Source: Amycolatopsis sp. QT-25
GTDB taxonomy: Bacteria; Actinomycetota; Actinomycetes; Mycobacteriales; Pseudonocardiaceae
Length of the DNA stretch: 64,000 bases
Reading direction: 5' to 3'
NCBI RefSeq assembly: GCF_029369745.1
Contig: NZ_CP120210.1
Location: 7,378,001 to 7,442,000 of the forward strand
Of the stretch, positions 7,590 through 15,537 are shown in pieces. The notes under the pieces were generated by a model. That model saw only the letters and a list, made by a program, of their open reading frames with translations. It was not told the DNA's origin and did not search any database. How positions within the stretch are numbered: position 1 is the first letter of the stretch; the number at the start of each line of letters is the position of its first letter. Both the position numbers and the translations under genes were made by a program.

Positions 7590-8498
7590 CTATTCCCCTG
7601 CGTCCAGCGCGTGTTCCGGATGGTCCACGGCGGCACCGAGCATCACCGGGACGTTGTCGATCAGCCGGGTACTCCCCACCCTGGCCGCGATCAGCAACCG
7701 CGCCTCACCGTCCGCGGGCGCGGGCCCGAGGTCGGTTCCCCTCAATTCCAGATAGTCGACCTCGACTCCCGCACGCGCGGCGAGAGTCTGCCTGGCGGTC
7801 GCCAACACGGCTTCCGCGCCGTCGCGTCCGACGAAGGCACCCGCGGTGAGTGCCGCCGACAACACGATCGCGTCCTCGCGCTGTTCCGGAGTCAGGTAGA
7901 CGTTGCGCGAGGACAACGCCAGCCCGTCGCGTTCCCGGACCGTCGGCACGCCGATCACACGGGTGTCGAAGTTCAGGTCACGCACCATCTTCTTGATCAG
8001 CACCAGCTGCTGGTAGTCCTTCTCCCCGAAGAAGGCGTAGTCCGGCCGCACGATGTTGAACAGTTTCGCCACCACGGTCAGCACGCCGGCGAAATGCCCG
8101 GGCCGCACCGCGCCTTCCAGCTCGTCGCCGAGCGCGCCGGGATGCACCGTGACGGTGGCCCCGTCGGGATACAGATCCGAGGCCTTGGGCAGAAAGCCCA
8201 GCTCGACGCCGTCTTCCTTCAGCACTTCGAGGTCCTTGTCCAGCGGACGCGGGTACGCCTCGAAGTCTTCGCCCTCCCCGAACTGCAGGGGATTCACGAA
8301 GATCGACGTCGCGACGACCGTGTTCGGCAGCCGCTTCGCCCGGCGGATCAGCTCGCGGTGCCCCGCGTGCAGGGCACCCATCGTGGGCACCAGCGCGACC
8401 TTGCGGCCGACGCCGTGCAGGGCACGCGTCACCTTGCTGACCTGCTCGGGCGGCTGGAAGGTGTGCAGCGTGCCTCGGGCGAACTTCGGTGTGGTCAC
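7590..8498 (-). CDS. panC: Pantoate--beta-alanine ligase
   Basis: 302 residues; condenses pantoate with beta-alanine using ATP to give pantothenate. The nucleotidyltransferase HIGH-like motif is in MGALHAGHRELIRRA; the pantoate-binding stretch FVNPLQFGEGEDF and the KMSKS-like region around LSSRNVYL are present. The start GTG at 8498 overlaps the stop of the upstream DUF2520 gene (GTGA), so the two are coupled. The C-terminal dimer domain has the YLELRGTDLGP pattern. The neighbouring panD supplies its beta-alanine substrate. Confidence 0.96.
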   Translation of the reverse strand: MTTPKFARGTLHTFQPPEQVSKVTRALHGVGRKVALVPTMGALHAGHRELIRRAKRLPNTVVATSIFVNPLQFGEGEDFEAYPRPLDKDLEVLKEDGVELGFLPKASDLYPDGATVTVHPGALGDELEGAVRPGHFAGVLTVVAKLFNIVRPDYAFFGEKDYQQLVLIKKMVRDLNFDTRVIGVPTVRERDGLALSSRNVYLTPEQREDAIVLSAALTAGAFVGRDGAEAVLATARQTLAARAGVEVDYLELRGTDLGPAPADGEARLLIAARVGSTRLIDNVPVMLGAAVDHPEHALDAGE

Positions 8499-9409
8499 TG
8501 GTTTTGCTGCCCTTCGGCGGGATCTGCGGGATCACTCAGGAGTTCGGCGAGCTCGGCGGCGGCCGAGGCGTCCAGGAGCCCGGCGGCGTCGCCGCGCGCC
8601 AGCGTGCGCCTGGCCAGCGCGCGATAGCTCGGGGCGACGTCGGGGCCACGTTCGGCCAGCACCGCGAGATGCTTGCGCACGGTGCCGAGATCACCACGGG
8701 CCACCGGCCCGGTCAGCGCCCGGTCCCCGTGTCGCAGAACATTATCCAACGCCGCCGACAACAACGGAGCCACCAGGCGTTCGGGCTGGGCGATTCCCGC
8801 CTCCCGCAACAATTCCGCGCAATCGGCGACCAGGGTCATCAGGTGGTTCGCACCATGCGCCAACGCCGCGTGATAGAGCGCTCGCGCTTCGTCAGGGACC
8901 CGCACCGGCTCCGCGCCCATCTCCACGGTCAACGCCTCACCGACGTTCCACGCCGCTTCGTCACCCTCGGTGGCCGTGACGCCGACGCTGCACGCGGCCA
9001 GTCTGTCGAGGTCTTCGGCGCGACCGGCGAAGGTCATCACGGGGTGCAGGGCCAGCGGCAACGCCCCGGCCTCGGCGGCGGGGGCGAGGACGTCGATGCC
9101 GTGTGCCCCGGAGGTGTGCACGACGATCTGGCCCGGTCGCAGGGAACCGGTGGCGACGAAGCCACGCACCATCCCGGCGAGCGTGTCGTCCGGCAGGGCC
9201 AGCAGGACGAGGTCGGCGCGGCGGGCGACCTCGTCGGGCGGCAGGAGGGGCACGTCGGGGAGCAGTTGCTCCGCCCGGCGAACCGAAGCGTCGGAAAGGC
9301 CCGAAGCGGCGACGACGGTGTGCCCGGCCCTGGAGAGCGCGGCACCGACGACACTGCCGACCCGGCCCGCGGAAACGACGCCCACGGTCAGGCGAGCGGG
9401 CCTCATCAT
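8495..9409 (-). CDS. Rossmann-like / DUF2520 protein (Rv3603c type)
   Basis: 304 residues from the ATG at 9409 (an ATG three bases on is equally possible). The N-terminal NAD(P)-binding Rossmann fold begins LTVGVVSAGRVGSVVGAALS and resembles the pyrroline-5-carboxylate and ketopantoate reductase group; the C-terminal half is the DUF2520 helical domain, with HPVMTFAGRAED before it. The family sits next to panC in many actinobacteria, so a role in pantoate supply has been suspected but I cannot show it. The upstream frame opens with TTG at 9448, which I reject because a separate mini-ORF with a good ribosome site occupies that stretch. Confidence 0.85.
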   Translation of the reverse strand: MMRPARLTVGVVSAGRVGSVVGAALSRAGHTVVAASGLSDASVRRAEQLLPDVPLLPPDEVARRADLVLLALPDDTLAGMVRGFVATGSLRPGQIVVHTSGAHGIDVLAPAAEAGALPLALHPVMTFAGRAEDLDRLAACSVGVTATEGDEAAWNVGEALTVEMGAEPVRVPDEARALYHAALAHGANHLMTLVADCAELLREAGIAQPERLVAPLLSAALDNVLRHGDRALTGPVARGDLGTVRKHLAVLAERGPDVAPSYRALARRTLARGDAAGLLDASAAAELAELLSDPADPAEGQQNQ

Positions 9410-9432
9410 GGCGTGCGCCAGTGGACGCTCAT
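9406..9432 (-). CDS. Possible 8-residue leader peptide coupled to the DUF2520 gene
   Basis: A mini-ORF encoding MSVHWRTP starts at an ATG at 9432, preceded by GAGGAG eight bases upstream. Its TGA stop overlaps the start ATG at 9409 as ATGA. The only strong ribosome-binding site near the DUF2520/pan operon start belongs to this mini-ORF, which suggests that translation of the first operon gene is coupled to the leader. This is read from sequence; whether the peptide is made is unknown. Confidence 0.4.
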   Translation of the reverse strand: MSVHWRTP

Positions 9433-9555
9433 GGTCGAAACTCCTCAACTCGTTCCAGTCCCGCTCGGTGGGCGCGGGTACCAGACGACGGCGCGAGAGT
9501 AACCCTCCGGCTCGGGTCTGAACCGGCCCTCGTGACCAGCTTCACCTGACAGTGG

Positions 9556-10725
9556 TCAACCGCGTGGCGCACCGTCGGCCAGCCGCACGGCCTCGGCCCG
9601 CGACGTCTTGAGAAGCCGGAGCAGCTCACGCTGCCGCTGTTTCGCTTCGTCGGTGAGTTTTCGGCCGCGCCGCAGGAACGCGAGTTCGGTCACGCTGGCT
9701 TGATACCGGCCGACGGCTTTCGCCGCCTCGCGCCCCGACTGCTTCCGCGCCTGTTTCCGCCACGACCGCCGTCCGGACAGACTGGCCAGCAGCGGCACCT
9801 CGGACGGCGCGATCCAGCGCGCGTCGACCATCAGCGGCAACGCGGCCGCGACGATCCGCTGCTCGCGGCGCCGCTGCATGACCACCACCGAGAAGACCCC
9901 GATGAACAGCGGCACCATGATCAGGAAATAGACGTTCAGGAAGGTCTTGGCGCCGCCGAGCAGGGCGGCGCCGTTCCACAACGCGTGCAGCAGCACCGCG
10001 ACGACGTAGCCGCCGATCGGCGCCAGGATCCGCAGCGAGCGCACCTTGCTGCTCGCGGCGATGCCGAGCCCGATCCCGGTCATGACGGCGAACAGCGGAT
10101 GGGTGAACGGCGAGAGCACGCCACGGAGGAAGAACGCCGCGAGCACACCGGCGCTCGTGCCGTCACCGAAGCCGTGTTCGGCGAAGGCACGGCCGAAGTA
10201 ATAGATGTTCTCGGTGAAGGCGAACCCTGCCGCGGTGAAACCGGCGTAGACGATGCCGTCCACGACGCCGTCGAACTCGATCGGGCGGCGCCACCACAAC
10301 AGCAGGATGAAGGCGGCCTTCGCGGCTTCCTCGACGAGCGGCGCGGAGACCAGTCCGCTGATCTTGCCGCCGGCGCCGGTACCGAGGAGCAGGTCACCGA
10401 CGGCTTCGGCGCCGCTGTTGAGCAGGAGCGCGATGATCGTCGCGACGCAAGCGCCCCAGACGAACGACAGCAGCAGGAGCTTCGGCGGTTCCGGTTCCCA
10501 CCGGTCGACCCACAGGAAGGCCGTGACCACCACGGCGACCGGGACCAGCGCCGCGAGCACACCGATCGTCACCGCGGGCAAGCCGACCTTCTCGGTCACC
10601 GTGCCGAACACGAACAGCCCGCACAGCGCGACGGCGATCAGCCCGAGCACCGGCAGCAGCACGGTGATCGACCGAGACCGGCGTGGCCGGTCGAGACCGG
10701 GCGTCGAGGAGGAAGGCTCGCTCAC
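9556..10725 (-). CDS. PrsW-family intramembrane metalloprotease
   Basis: 389 residues, polytopic membrane protein of the CPBP/PrsW glutamic-type protease group. PrsW in Bacillus cuts an anti-sigma factor at site 1. Catalytic-type motifs are visible: LVEEAAKAAF with Glu132-Glu133 and Lys136, FTENIYYFGRA, the His of THPLFAVMTGIGLG and HALWNG. About eight to nine hydrophobic segments cover residues 18-290, followed by a basic cytoplasmic tail of about 100 residues. The start is the GTG at 10725. No sigma or anti-sigma gene is adjacent, so the target is unknown. It has no counterpart at this place in the M. tuberculosis order. Confidence 0.87.
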   Translation of the reverse strand: MSEPSSSTPGLDRPRRSRSITVLLPVLGLIAVALCGLFVFGTVTEKVGLPAVTIGVLAALVPVAVVVTAFLWVDRWEPEPPKLLLLSFVWGACVATIIALLLNSGAEAVGDLLLGTGAGGKISGLVSAPLVEEAAKAAFILLLWWRRPIEFDGVVDGIVYAGFTAAGFAFTENIYYFGRAFAEHGFGDGTSAGVLAAFFLRGVLSPFTHPLFAVMTGIGLGIAASSKVRSLRILAPIGGYVVAVLLHALWNGAALLGGAKTFLNVYFLIMVPLFIGVFSVVVMQRRREQRIVAAALPLMVDARWIAPSEVPLLASLSGRRSWRKQARKQSGREAAKAVGRYQASVTELAFLRRGRKLTDEAKQRQRELLRLLKTSRAEAVRLADGAPRG

Positions 10726-10852
10726 AGCGGGTCACCCTATCGTCGGTACGGAACACGAGCGGTACGTGGAGCCGAAGTGCGACGCGGTACCGGCCATCGC
10801 GGTGGCGACCGGATCGACCGACGCGCGCCCTGCCGACCTCGCTCGGACACGA

Positions 10853-12901
10853 TCAATCCTCGGCACGCCGCCTGCGCCGCGGAGTGGACTCGTTCGCGCC
10901 GTTCGCCGCGAGCAGGTCCATCACCGACCGGCCGGAGGCGTGGGAACCGGCGGCGGGTGTCTCCGGACGGCTGTGCGAAGACCCGTTCCGCGACGGCGTC
11001 TCGTCTTCCGGCTTCGCCCGCTTGCCACCGTGACGGCCGCCGGAGGACTCGGAGCTCTGCCAGGCCGGGGGCTCGCCGTCCGGACGGCGGCGACGGCCGC
11101 CCCCGGTGGGCTCCGGCACGGCGGGGGCCGGGGTGAGCGAGACCGACGAGTCCTCCGCCGCCCGGCGACGGCGTCCGCCACCGCCGTTCTGCGGCACGCG
11201 GACCTCCTCGGGCAGCGTCGGGTTGACCGCGGGCGGCTCCTCGGCGCCGCCACCGTGCCGCGACGGCGCCTCGGCCGCCGGACGGCGCACGGGTTCGGGC
11301 TCCAGCTGCCGCACGGGCTCGGCCCCGCGAGCCGGCTCGGCCACGACCGGGTTCGGGGTCGGCGGCTCCGGCTCACGACGCGGCTCCGGCCGCTGCTCGG
11401 GGCGCGGCAGGGACACCGATTGCTGGGGTTGCTGGGGTTTCGGTGGCGGCGTGGGGCGCAGCCGGTCCTGGAAGTCGTCCTTCTTGGGGAACGCGGCGCT
11501 CAGATCGGACACCGGGCGCTCCGGCGTCCACGACGGCTTCCACTCGCCGGTGGCCTCCATCGGCTCCCGGGCGGCGGGCTTGTTCGGGGGCGGCGGCGTG
11601 CCACCGGCCGGCTTCATCCCGGGACGGGACAGGCCGAGCTCGCGGTCCGGCCGCGGACGATCCGGCTCGACCCGGTTGACCGGCTTCGCCTGCGCGGCGG
11701 GCGTCACCGGCGGCGTCTCCTTGCGGGTCTGCTCCTCCGGCCGCGGCGCGGACGGCCGCTGCACGGGGCCCGCATCCAGCCGTTGCTGCAACGAAGGCTG
11801 CTGCGGACGGCGAGGCGGTTCGGTGCGCTGGGGTTCCGGACGCTGGGGTTCCGGGTGCTGGGATTCCGGGCGCTGGGATTCCGGGCGCTGGGGCTGCCGG
11901 ACGACGGCGGGCATCGACGGCTGCGAGACCTCGGCGCGGGAGACACCCGGCATGGACGGGCGGGACACCTCGGCGGGTGTCACCGGCGGCGGGGTCTTGC
12001 GCTGGGCGTCGCCCCTCGGCGTCGGCCGGGAGACCTCGGCGGGCGACATGCCGGGGTTGGACAACTCGAGCCGCTCGCGGCGGGCGGCTTCGGCGGCGAG
12101 CGCCTCGGCCGCCTTCGAAGCGCGGGCGTCCGCCTTGCGCATGCTGCGGCGAGTGGATTCGTCGACCGGCTTCGGCCGCTGGACCTGCTTGGCCTGGCCG
12201 TGGCCATTGGCGCTGTTCGAGCCGTTGACCTGGCCGTTCGACGGCTTGCGACGGGCGGCCGGCGGCGTCCCGGCCCGCGCCGCCGCGGGTTCGAGGACGC
12301 GGTCGATCATCTCGGTCGGGCGTTCCCGCGCACGCTCGCGCTCGTCGATGTCGATCGTGGTGCTCTTGGCGGGCATCAGCTGAGGTTTGCCGTTGCCGTT
12401 CTCGGCTCCGGCGCTCATCAGCTGCTTGTTGTCGAGGGACCGCATCCGGGTGGCCTGCGCGGTGAGCGCGACGCGTTCGAGAAGCACCTCGCCGCCGAAG
12501 AGCGACTGGAGGCTTTCCCGCAGAGCGCTCACCTCGGCTCTGAGCGCTTCGAGCTCGTCCTGCGAGCGGCTCTCGGCGGCCTGACGGCTCTCGGCTTCGA
12601 TCTCCAGCTCGAACTCGCGACGGGCGGCGATCTCGCGTTCCAGCTCGAGCTCGTAGACGGCTTGCGCCTCGGCGACGGCGTCCTCGCTCTGTGACACGTG
12701 CTTGCGGTAGCGGACCGCCAGGAACGCACCGATCAAGGCGGCCCACAGCGCCGCGACGATGCCCAGCCGTAAATAGCGGAGATCGTCGGAAAGCACCAAC
12801 GCGAGAGTCGCGCCGACAGCGAGAACCAAGCCGACGACAAGCCACGGCCTACCCGCGAGGCGGCCGCGCGAGTCGTCACCCACCCCGGTCATGCCCAACA
12901 C
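10853..12901 (-). CDS. DUF6779/Rv3604c-like membrane protein with long proline-rich tail
   Basis: 682 residues. Two hydrophobic segments near residues 16-55 anchor the protein; residues about 70-145 form an acidic coiled coil (EAQAVYELELEREIAARREF region) and the remaining 500 or more residues are low-complexity, rich in Pro, Arg, Glu and Gln. The tail contains five-residue repeats of the PESQR/PEPQR type and repeats of (S)RPSMPGV/AEVSQPSMP. It is the positional counterpart of Rv3604c, between the DUF3180 and DUF2520 genes. Function unknown. Being a cytoplasmic, disordered, membrane-tethered tail it may be a scaffold; that is inference. Confidence 0.8.
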   Translation of the reverse strand: MLGMTGVGDDSRGRLAGRPWLVVGLVLAVGATLALVLSDDLRYLRLGIVAALWAALIGAFLAVRYRKHVSQSEDAVAEAQAVYELELEREIAARREFELEIEAESRQAAESRSQDELEALRAEVSALRESLQSLFGGEVLLERVALTAQATRMRSLDNKQLMSAGAENGNGKPQLMPAKSTTIDIDERERARERPTEMIDRVLEPAAARAGTPPAARRKPSNGQVNGSNSANGHGQAKQVQRPKPVDESTRRSMRKADARASKAAEALAAEAARRERLELSNPGMSPAEVSRPTPRGDAQRKTPPPVTPAEVSRPSMPGVSRAEVSQPSMPAVVRQPQRPESQRPESQHPEPQRPEPQRTEPPRRPQQPSLQQRLDAGPVQRPSAPRPEEQTRKETPPVTPAAQAKPVNRVEPDRPRPDRELGLSRPGMKPAGGTPPPPNKPAAREPMEATGEWKPSWTPERPVSDLSAAFPKKDDFQDRLRPTPPPKPQQPQQSVSLPRPEQRPEPRREPEPPTPNPVVAEPARGAEPVRQLEPEPVRRPAAEAPSRHGGGAEEPPAVNPTLPEEVRVPQNGGGGRRRRAAEDSSVSLTPAPAVPEPTGGGRRRRPDGEPPAWQSSESSGGRHGGKRAKPEDETPSRNGSSHSRPETPAAGSHASGRSVMDLLAANGANESTPRRRRRAED
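11827..11901. repeat. Five tandem 15-bp coding repeats
   Basis: Five consecutive 15-bp units of the form GCTGGGNTTCCGGNN, the third and fourth identical, encode the PEPQR/PESQR repeats in the tail of the DUF6779 protein. The unit is a multiple of three, so copy-number change would keep the frame. Confidence 0.85.
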
Positions 12902-12961
12902 CGTACCTTCTAGTAATCCGAACGAGACCTAGTCGGTACTTCGAGCGGTGGCTCTCGAGCG

Positions 12962-13423
12962 TTAACCGGTCGGCTCGGGATCGGGGCCCCGATCACCGCC
13001 CTCGGGGGTCCGGCAGCAGTGTTCGAGCCACAAAGCCGCAGCTACCAGCGCCGCGGAGCTGACGATCCCGACCGTCGCCGAGCGGAGGTCACCGCTCGCC
13101 GCGAGGAGTTCGTCACGTCGCGGAAAAAGATACGCGAAAGCCGCCAGCCAGACCCCCGTCATGGCGGATCCGGCGAGCGACGAGGCCTTGGCGAGAGCCA
13201 CCGATCGGGCGACGGAGAGCGCGGCGAGCACGCGACCCTCCTTGATCCGCGAACGGATGACGAAGGCGAGCACGACCTCGCAGAGCGCGAGGACGAGAAG
13301 CGTGATTCCGGCGAAAAGCGGAAGCGCGGGGATCGATCCGTAGGCGACCTGGAAGAGCAGATAGGCCAGGACCAGACCCAGGAGGCCGGCCACCGCCAGC
13401 TCGCGTGGCCGGGTGAAGTGCAT
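12962..13423 (-). CDS. DUF3180 membrane protein (Rv3605c type)
   Basis: 153 residues with four predicted membrane helices (about residues 9-30, 35-55, 75-98 and 115-135), starting MHFTRPRELAVAGLLGLV. It matches the actinobacterial DUF3180 family, which almost always follows folK. In this genome the conserved link is broken: a merR-type gene on the opposite strand lies between it and folK. Function unknown. The start at 13423 is 25 bp from the MerR operator, so that regulator might also affect this gene's promoter. Confidence 0.88.
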   Translation of the reverse strand: MHFTRPRELAVAGLLGLVLAYLLFQVAYGSIPALPLFAGITLLVLALCEVVLAFVIRSRIKEGRVLAALSVARSVALAKASSLAGSAMTGVWLAAFAYLFPRRDELLAASGDLRSATVGIVSSAALVAAALWLEHCCRTPEGGDRGPDPEPTG

Positions 13424-13445
13424 GGTCCAACGCTACCTGGCAGGC

Positions 13446-13476
13446 TTGACTCTCCACCAACTGGAGAGTCGACGAT
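13446..13476 (+). promoter_or_regulatory. MerR-type promoter with dyad operator in a 19-bp spacer
   Basis: A -35 hexamer TTGACT (13446-13451) is followed, after 19 bp, by a -10-like GACGAT (13471-13476). The spacer region holds a perfect dyad, GACTCTCCA (13448-13456) and TGGAGAGTC (13462-13470), separated by five bases. The over-long spacer with a dyad between the hexamers is the signature of MerR-controlled promoters, in which the regulator untwists the DNA. The site lies immediately before a merR-type gene, so autoregulation is expected. The -10 is a weak match. Confidence 0.75.
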
Positions 13477-14425
13477 GAAGCGTATGGGCACCGCAGCGGT
13501 TTTCACCATCGGGGAGCTGGCCAAACGGACCGGCCTGCCGGTGAAGACCATCCGGTTCTACTCCGACGAAGGACTCCTGCCACCGACCGACCGCACCGAC
13601 GCCGGCTACCGCCTCTACGACGCCACCGCGATGGCGCGCCTGGAGCTGGTCCGGACGCTGCGGGAACTCGGGCTGGGCCTCGCGGACGTGGAGCGGGCGC
13701 TGACCAGGGAAGCGACCATCGGGGACCTCGCGGTCCAGCACGTCGCCGCCCTGGACGAGCAGATCCGGCGGCTGGAACTGCGCCGCGCGGTCCTGCGAGC
13801 GGTGGCCAAACGAAACTCACCACTGGAGGAGGTCGAACTGATGAACAAACTCGCGTCGATGTCGGACGAGGACCGCAAACGTTTGCTCGACGAATTCTGG
13901 GCGGACATGGTCGAAGGACTCGACCTGGACCCGCAGTTCTACGAGCGGATGCGCTCGGGAAAACCGGAACTGCCCGACGACCCGACGCCCGAGCAACTGG
14001 AGGCCTGGATCGAGTTCGCCGAACTCGTCCAGGACGAGGGGTTCCGCGCGTCGATCCGCCGGATGAGCGAGTGGCACTCGAAGCTGCGGAAGGAGGACGG
14101 AGCGGACTTCGGCGAGGAGCAGCAGCAGTTGTGGATCGCGTGGAGCGAGAAGGCCACCGAAGCGCTCGAAGCCGGTCTCGCGCCTGATTCGGCCGAGGGC
14201 CGCGAACTGGCGGAGACGATCTTCACGCAGTCTTCGCGGAACGGACGGGACCCCGACGACCCGGTTTGGCGGAAACGGCTGGTCGACGGGATGGCGATCG
14301 GCTTCGACCCGCGCGCCGAGCGGTACTGGATGCTGCTGGGGAGGATGAACGGCTGGCCGTCGTTCCCCTCGCAGAGGCGGCAGGCGGAGTGGATCATCGC
14401 CGCCCTGCGCGCCGCGCTGGGGTAG
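13475..14425 (+). CDS. MerR-family transcriptional regulator with unknown C-terminal ligand domain
   Basis: 316 residues from the ATG at 13475. If the -10 at 13471-13476 is used, transcription would start at about 13484, where a second in-frame ATG would make a leaderless message of 313 residues; I keep the longer form. The winged HTH is clear: FTIGELAKRTGLPVKTIRFYSDEGLLPPTDR, with the dimerisation coiled coil at about residues 80-115. The remaining 200 residues are helical, Trp-rich and not a TipAS domain, so the ligand is unknown. The gene interrupts the folK-DUF3180 synteny in opposite orientation and brings its own operator, which looks like an insertion. Confidence 0.87.
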   Translation: MKRMGTAAVFTIGELAKRTGLPVKTIRFYSDEGLLPPTDRTDAGYRLYDATAMARLELVRTLRELGLGLADVERALTREATIGDLAVQHVAALDEQIRRLELRRAVLRAVAKRNSPLEEVELMNKLASMSDEDRKRLLDEFWADMVEGLDLDPQFYERMRSGKPELPDDPTPEQLEAWIEFAELVQDEGFRASIRRMSEWHSKLRKEDGADFGEEQQQLWIAWSEKATEALEAGLAPDSAEGRELAETIFTQSSRNGRDPDDPVWRKRLVDGMAIGFDPRAERYWMLLGRMNGWPSFPSQRRQAEWIIAALRAALG

Positions 14426-14452
14426 CGAGGGACCTTTGCTGTCGCCCGCCCC

Positions 14453-14484
14453 ACCCCCGCAATTAGTCACCTACTTGCGGGGGT
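14453..14484. terminator. Bidirectional hairpin between merR-type gene and folK
   Basis: Perfect 10-bp arms ACCCCCGCAA and TTGCGGGGGT with a 12-base AT-rich loop, located between the converging stops of the MerR-type gene and folK. Confidence 0.7.
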
Positions 14485-14522
14485 TCGCACGTCCCACGCG
14501 ACCAAACGCCCACTCCCGCGAG

Positions 14523-15014
14523 TCAGGCGAGGGTGAACGACGTCAGCCGGACGGAGTCGCGGTCCGAAGCGGGGCGGGCGGCGAGGAGGTCGGCTACGGG
14601 ACCGTGGCCGGGGAGCACCGCCGCGGGCTCGATCTCCAGCCAGGGGATCAGCACGCTCGCGCGCTCCGGCGTGCCGGGATGCGGAAGCACCAACTGGGGG
14701 TCGCCGGAGCGCACCCCGTCCACGGTCACTATGTCGACATCCAGCGTGCGCGGCCCCCAGCGGAGCTCGCGCACGCGTTCCGCCGCCTGCTCGGCCGCCT
14801 GCCCCGTGCGCAGCCAGTCCCAGTGGTCACGCGCCGGGTCGTCGACCAGGACGACGGCGTTGAGGAAGTCCGGCTGATCCTCGACGCCCCACGCTTTCGT
14901 CTCGTAGACACTCGAAACGGCGACGACCGCCGTCCGCACGGCGTCGACGGCGGACCGAAGGAACGCGAGCCGGTCCCCCAGGTTGGAGCCGAGAGAGAGC
15001 AGCGCGCGGCTCAT
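14523..15014 (-). CDS. folK: 6-hydroxymethyl-7,8-dihydropterin pyrophosphokinase
   Basis: 163 residues; transfers pyrophosphate from ATP to 6-hydroxymethyl-dihydropterin in folate synthesis. The start at 15014 gives the canonical MSRALLSLGSNLGDR opening; the 31 upstream residues in frame are not conserved. Signature motifs LRWGPRTLDVDIVTVDG (HPPK signature) and PHPGTPERASVLIPWLEI are intact. It is the last fol gene in the run ftsH-folE-folP-folB-folK, with a 109-bp gap after folB. Confidence 0.96.
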   Translation of the reverse strand: MSRALLSLGSNLGDRLAFLRSAVDAVRTAVVAVSSVYETKAWGVEDQPDFLNAVVLVDDPARDHWDWLRTGQAAEQAAERVRELRWGPRTLDVDIVTVDGVRSGDPQLVLPHPGTPERASVLIPWLEIEPAAVLPGHGPVADLLAARPASDRDSVRLTSFTLA

Positions 15015-15123
15015 CGTTCGCGTCGTCTCTGTGAGCGCGCGCGGCACGCGATCGGAGACTTCACCGTGCGCGCGCTCTTTCGCGGCCGCCCGACCGGCTG
15101 AAAACACGCTGCCGGGGCGCCGG

Positions 15124-15537
15124 TCACGGCAACCGCCGGGAAGGCTCCGGTCCGCGCCCCGTCCGCGCGTTTTCGGCGGCGCGCGCAGAAAACACCGTGA
15201 CGGCGACGTCGTCGAAGGTCAGCGGGATCGGCGCGGACGGTTTGTGCACCGTCACCTCGACGGCGCTCAGCCGCTCGTCGCGCAGCACCTCGTCGGCGAT
15301 CTTCCCGGCGACACTCTCGATGAGGTCGTACGGCTCACCCGCCACGATCCCGGCGGCGAGTTCCGCCAGCTCGCCGTAGTGCAGCGTCTTGGTGAGATCG
15401 TCGGAGGCGGCGGCCGGGCCGAGGTCCAGCCACACCACGATGTCGACGACGAACTCCTGCCCGTCACGTTTCTCGTGGTCGAAGACCCCGTGCCTGCCGA
15501 AGACCCGCAGCCCGGTCAACGTGATCCGGTCAGCCAA
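15124..15537 (-). CDS. folB: Dihydroneopterin aldolase
   Basis: 137 residues; cleaves dihydroneopterin to 6-hydroxymethyl-dihydropterin and glycolaldehyde. It has the T-fold pattern GLRVFGRHGVFDHEKRDGQ with the catalytic-pocket Glu, LHYGELAE, LIESVAGKIADEVL, and VTVHKPSAPIPLTF with the conserved Lys. About 17 extra residues after FSARAAEN form a basic tail beyond the usual 118-120 residue length. The start overlaps the folP end by eight bases, consistent with coupling. Confidence 0.96.
   Translation of the reverse strand: MADRITLTGLRVFGRHGVFDHEKRDGQEFVVDIVVWLDLGPAAASDDLTKTLHYGELAELAAGIVAGEPYDLIESVAGKIADEVLRDERLSAVEVTVHKPSAPIPLTFDDVAVTVFSARAAENARTGRGPEPSRRLP

Noticed and set aside
6861..8627. 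588-codon plus-strand open frame across the panC-panD region
   Set aside because: Antisense of panC, panD and coaX, whose motifs are unmistakable; translation lacks any recognisable domain.
11827..11901. Possible CRISPR-like repeat array
   Set aside because: Units are contiguous 15-mers without spacers and in frame with a coding region; they encode PEPQR repeats.
10253..12694. 813-codon plus-strand open frame
   Set aside because: Antisense of the DUF6779 tail and PrsW; repetitive composition mirrors the coding strand.
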